DNA from: DASVRA01 sp036388855
GTDB lineage: Bacteria; Pseudomonadota; Alphaproteobacteria; Caulobacterales; Caulobacteraceae
Assembly: GCA_036388855.1 (NCBI GenBank)
Contig: DASVRA010000022.1
Coordinates: 1 to 64,000, forward strand
Direction of reading: 5' to 3'
Length of the DNA stretch: 64,000 nucleotides
The notes below the pieces were generated by a model, which had not been told where the DNA came from, made no database searches, and saw nothing but the letters and a program-made list of their open reading frames with translations. Shown here piece after piece: positions 62,420 through 64,000 of the stretch. Position 1 is the first letter of the stretch, and the number at the start of each line of letters is the position of its first letter. Both the position numbers and the translations under genes were made by a program.

Positions 62420-63106
62420 GTGCACGACACGCTGCGCCGCATCCTGCCTCTTTCCCTGATCCTCGCCGGCTTCGGCGGCGCGATTTCCCACGCCGCCACC
62501 CAGGCCCAGCAGGCCGAGCGGCCGCAGCAACAGCTCGCCCCCTCGTTCTCGGCGCCGCTGAAGGCGGCCTTCACCGCCGTGGTGGAACGCGCGGACCTCA
62601 CGCCCGCCTTCCAGGCGCCGGAGCAGGTCTGGGAAGGCAAGGACGTGGACGGCGACGGGGCGGCGGATTTCGTCAACCCCACCGGCAAGACGGTGCGTGG
62701 CCACGACGGCTTCGGCGACGGCGAGTTCGGCGCCTCGCGCGACGGCGGCGGGCGCCGGCACGAGGGCGTCGACTACATCGCCCGTGCCGGCCAGAAGGTC
62801 GTCGCCCCCATCTCCGGCTACGTCACCAAGATCGGCTACGCCTATTCGGGGTCCTACGACCTCCGCTTCGTCGAGATCAGCAACCCGGCGCTGAAGTTCG
62901 AGGCGCGGGTGTTCTACGTCGACCCTGATGTGCGGGTGGGCCAGCCGGTGCGGCTCGGCACGCCGATCGGCAAGATGTCGAGCCTGCAGGGCCACTACGC
63001 CGGCATCACCGACCATGTGCATCTGGAGCTGGCCGAGCGGGGACGGCGCATCGACGCCACCCGCATGATCGTGGCCAAGCTGAAGGACGGCTCGGCCCGA
63101 GGCTGA
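62420..63106 (+). CDS. M23 family peptidase (LytM domain), exported
   Basis: A 228-residue periplasmic protein with a signal peptide (MHDTLRRILPLSLILAGFGG...). The LytM/M23 fold carries its zinc ligands in RRHEGVDYIA (HxxxD) and TDHVHLEL (HxH). VVAPISGYVTKIGYAYSG and VRLGTPIGKMSSLQGHYAG complete the family pattern. Such enzymes cut peptidoglycan cross-links. GTG 62420 is chosen because it leads straight into the signal peptide. An acidic DVDGDGAADF stretch near residue 75 could bind calcium. Confidence 0.88.
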   Translation: MHDTLRRILPLSLILAGFGGAISHAATQAQQAERPQQQLAPSFSAPLKAAFTAVVERADLTPAFQAPEQVWEGKDVDGDGAADFVNPTGKTVRGHDGFGDGEFGASRDGGGRRHEGVDYIARAGQKVVAPISGYVTKIGYAYSGSYDLRFVEISNPALKFEARVFYVDPDVRVGQPVRLGTPIGKMSSLQGHYAGITDHVHLELAERGRRIDATRMIVAKLKDGSARG

Positions 63107-63142
63107 CCCGCGACCGAACGGCGGCCTTAGGTCAGCTTGAGC

Positions 63143-64000
63143 TTAGCGCCGCCCGCTACGCGGCTGGATCATGCCGTAGCCGTAGATCGGATCCAGGCCG
63201 GGCGCGCCCAAATCCTTCGCCCTTTTCTTGAGCCGTTCCAGCACCGCCGCAGCGGTCTTCGGATCCTGACGCGATAGGTCGGCCGCGATGGTGGCCGACA
63301 CCAGGGGCGCGGCGAAGGAGGTGCCCGAGGTCGGCTTCGACCCCTCGGGCGCGGTCACGTCCACGCCGCGCGCGGCGAAGACGATGTACTTGCCCTGGTT
63401 GGCGTAGCGATAGACCTTGTGGCGGCCGTCCACCGCGGTCACCGCGACGACCGACGAATAGGCCGCGGGATAGGCCGGCGGGGCGGCCGGACCGGCGTTG
63501 CCCGCCGCGGCCACCACCACGATGCCCTTGGCCTGGGCGCGCCGGATCACCTCGGCCAGCGCCGCGTTGGGAGGCCCTGCGATCGAGAGGTTGATCACCG
63601 CCACGCCCCTGGACGCCAGCCAGTTGACCGCGCGCGCCATGGCGTCGGCGCTGGCGGCCGGGCCGCCCTTGGCGTCAAGCGTGAACACGTCGGCGGCCAG
63701 CACCTTGGCCCCCGCGCCGGCGGTCAGGTAGGCGACGGCCGTGCCGTGCGCGGCTGGCTCGGCCCGGCCCGCGGCGAAGGAGCGGCTTTCCACCACCGCC
63801 GCCCGCACCGCCGGGTGCCTGCGCTCCACCGCCGTGTCGATCATGCCGACCGAGCCATAGAACCGCGTCGCCGGCGCCGCGGAGCGCGGAAGGGCGCGCG
63901 CCTTGCCGGCCAGGCGGTAGACGGTGTTCAGGTCCGCGGCCCCCTGCGGTGCGGCGGCCTTGACCTGGGCCAGCACGGCTTCGGTGCTCTGTCCCTCGGG
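63143..64000 (-). CDS. Subtilisin-family S8 serine protease (5' end outside window)
   Basis: At least 285 residues of a secreted serine protease; the frame is still open at the right edge. The catalytic triad is visible as VGMIDTAV (Asp), AAHGTAVAYL (His) and TSGTSFAAPLVSA (Ser), with the oxyanion AAAGNAGPA. The domain ends normally with LDPIYGYGMIQP. A signal or pro-region would lie upstream, outside the window. It converges with the M23 gene over 36 bases. Confidence 0.88.
   Translation of the reverse strand, partial: PEGQSTEAVLAQVKAAAPQGAADLNTVYRLAGKARALPRSAAPATRFYGSVGMIDTAVERRHPAVRAAVVESRSFAAGRAEPAAHGTAVAYLTAGAGAKVLAADVFTLDAKGGPAASADAMARAVNWLASRGVAVINLSIAGPPNAALAEVIRRAQAKGIVVVAAAGNAGPAAPPAYPAAYSSVVAVTAVDGRHKVYRYANQGKYIVFAARGVDVTAPEGSKPTSGTSFAAPLVSATIAADLSRQDPKTAAAVLERLKKRAKDLGAPGLDPIYGYGMIQPRSGRR

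Overview
The window is GC-rich, densely packed bacterial chromosome. It is most likely from an alphaproteobacterium of the Caulobacterales (Caulobacter/Phenylobacterium type). This is inferred from the run secA / peptidyl-prolyl isomerase / argJ / mutT, the block comF-grxC-nitrilase-DUF1178, heavy use of GTG and TTG starts with 4-base stop/start overlaps, and several hemolysin-type calcium-binding proteins. Species level cannot be set from the sequence alone. No phage, plasmid or insertion sequence was recognised.

Layout. 1-1861: end of tuf with its terminator, a small membrane protein and an M15-type peptidase. 1866-4658 (-): secA. 4881-10182 (+): one tightly coupled operon (lipoprotein PPIase, argJ, ABC ATPase, ABC permease, mutT, orphan Flp pilin). 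10179-13546: NDUFAF5/BioC-like methyltransferase, comF, grxC, nitrilase-family amidase, DUF1178 and tRNA-Arg(CCT). 13606-26229: housekeeping and envelope genes (small secreted protein, lytic transglycosylase, uracil-DNA glycosylase, ETF-ubiquinone oxidoreductase, an RTX protein, TPR lipoprotein, ispE, M19 dipeptidase, DUF2061, DUF885), with palindromic intergenic elements. 26471-32359: a LysR regulator with a perfect 14-bp palindrome upstream, a second RTX protein, a membrane TPR protein, an RTX-like relic and a secreted protein of unknown function.

32460-55052 is a capsule-type polysaccharide locus. kpsS and kpsC (Kdo-linker transferases) face two glycosyltransferase genes. Next come a Wza/KpsD-type outer-membrane exporter, a KpsE-type inner-membrane protein, kpsT and kpsM, which form an ABC-transporter-dependent export machine. 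The last part encodes large modular glycosyltransferases, a sulfotransferase-like coiled-coil protein and a WsaF-like glycosyltransferase. Several of these carry a recurring GW(A/V)xD ... GxGDGxxGF module of about 75 residues. Two others contain GT2-fold regions that appear to have lost the metal-binding DxD. This is the most unusual part of the window.

55049-64000: threonine dehydratase, an FKBP-type lipoprotein, a shared bidirectional terminator, two tandem serralysin-type M10 metalloproteases with PPC and RTX regions, an ABC-2 permease without its ATPase, an M23 peptidase and a subtilisin-family S8 protease that runs off the right edge. Four intact proteins have type I secretion features, but no type I exporter is in the window.
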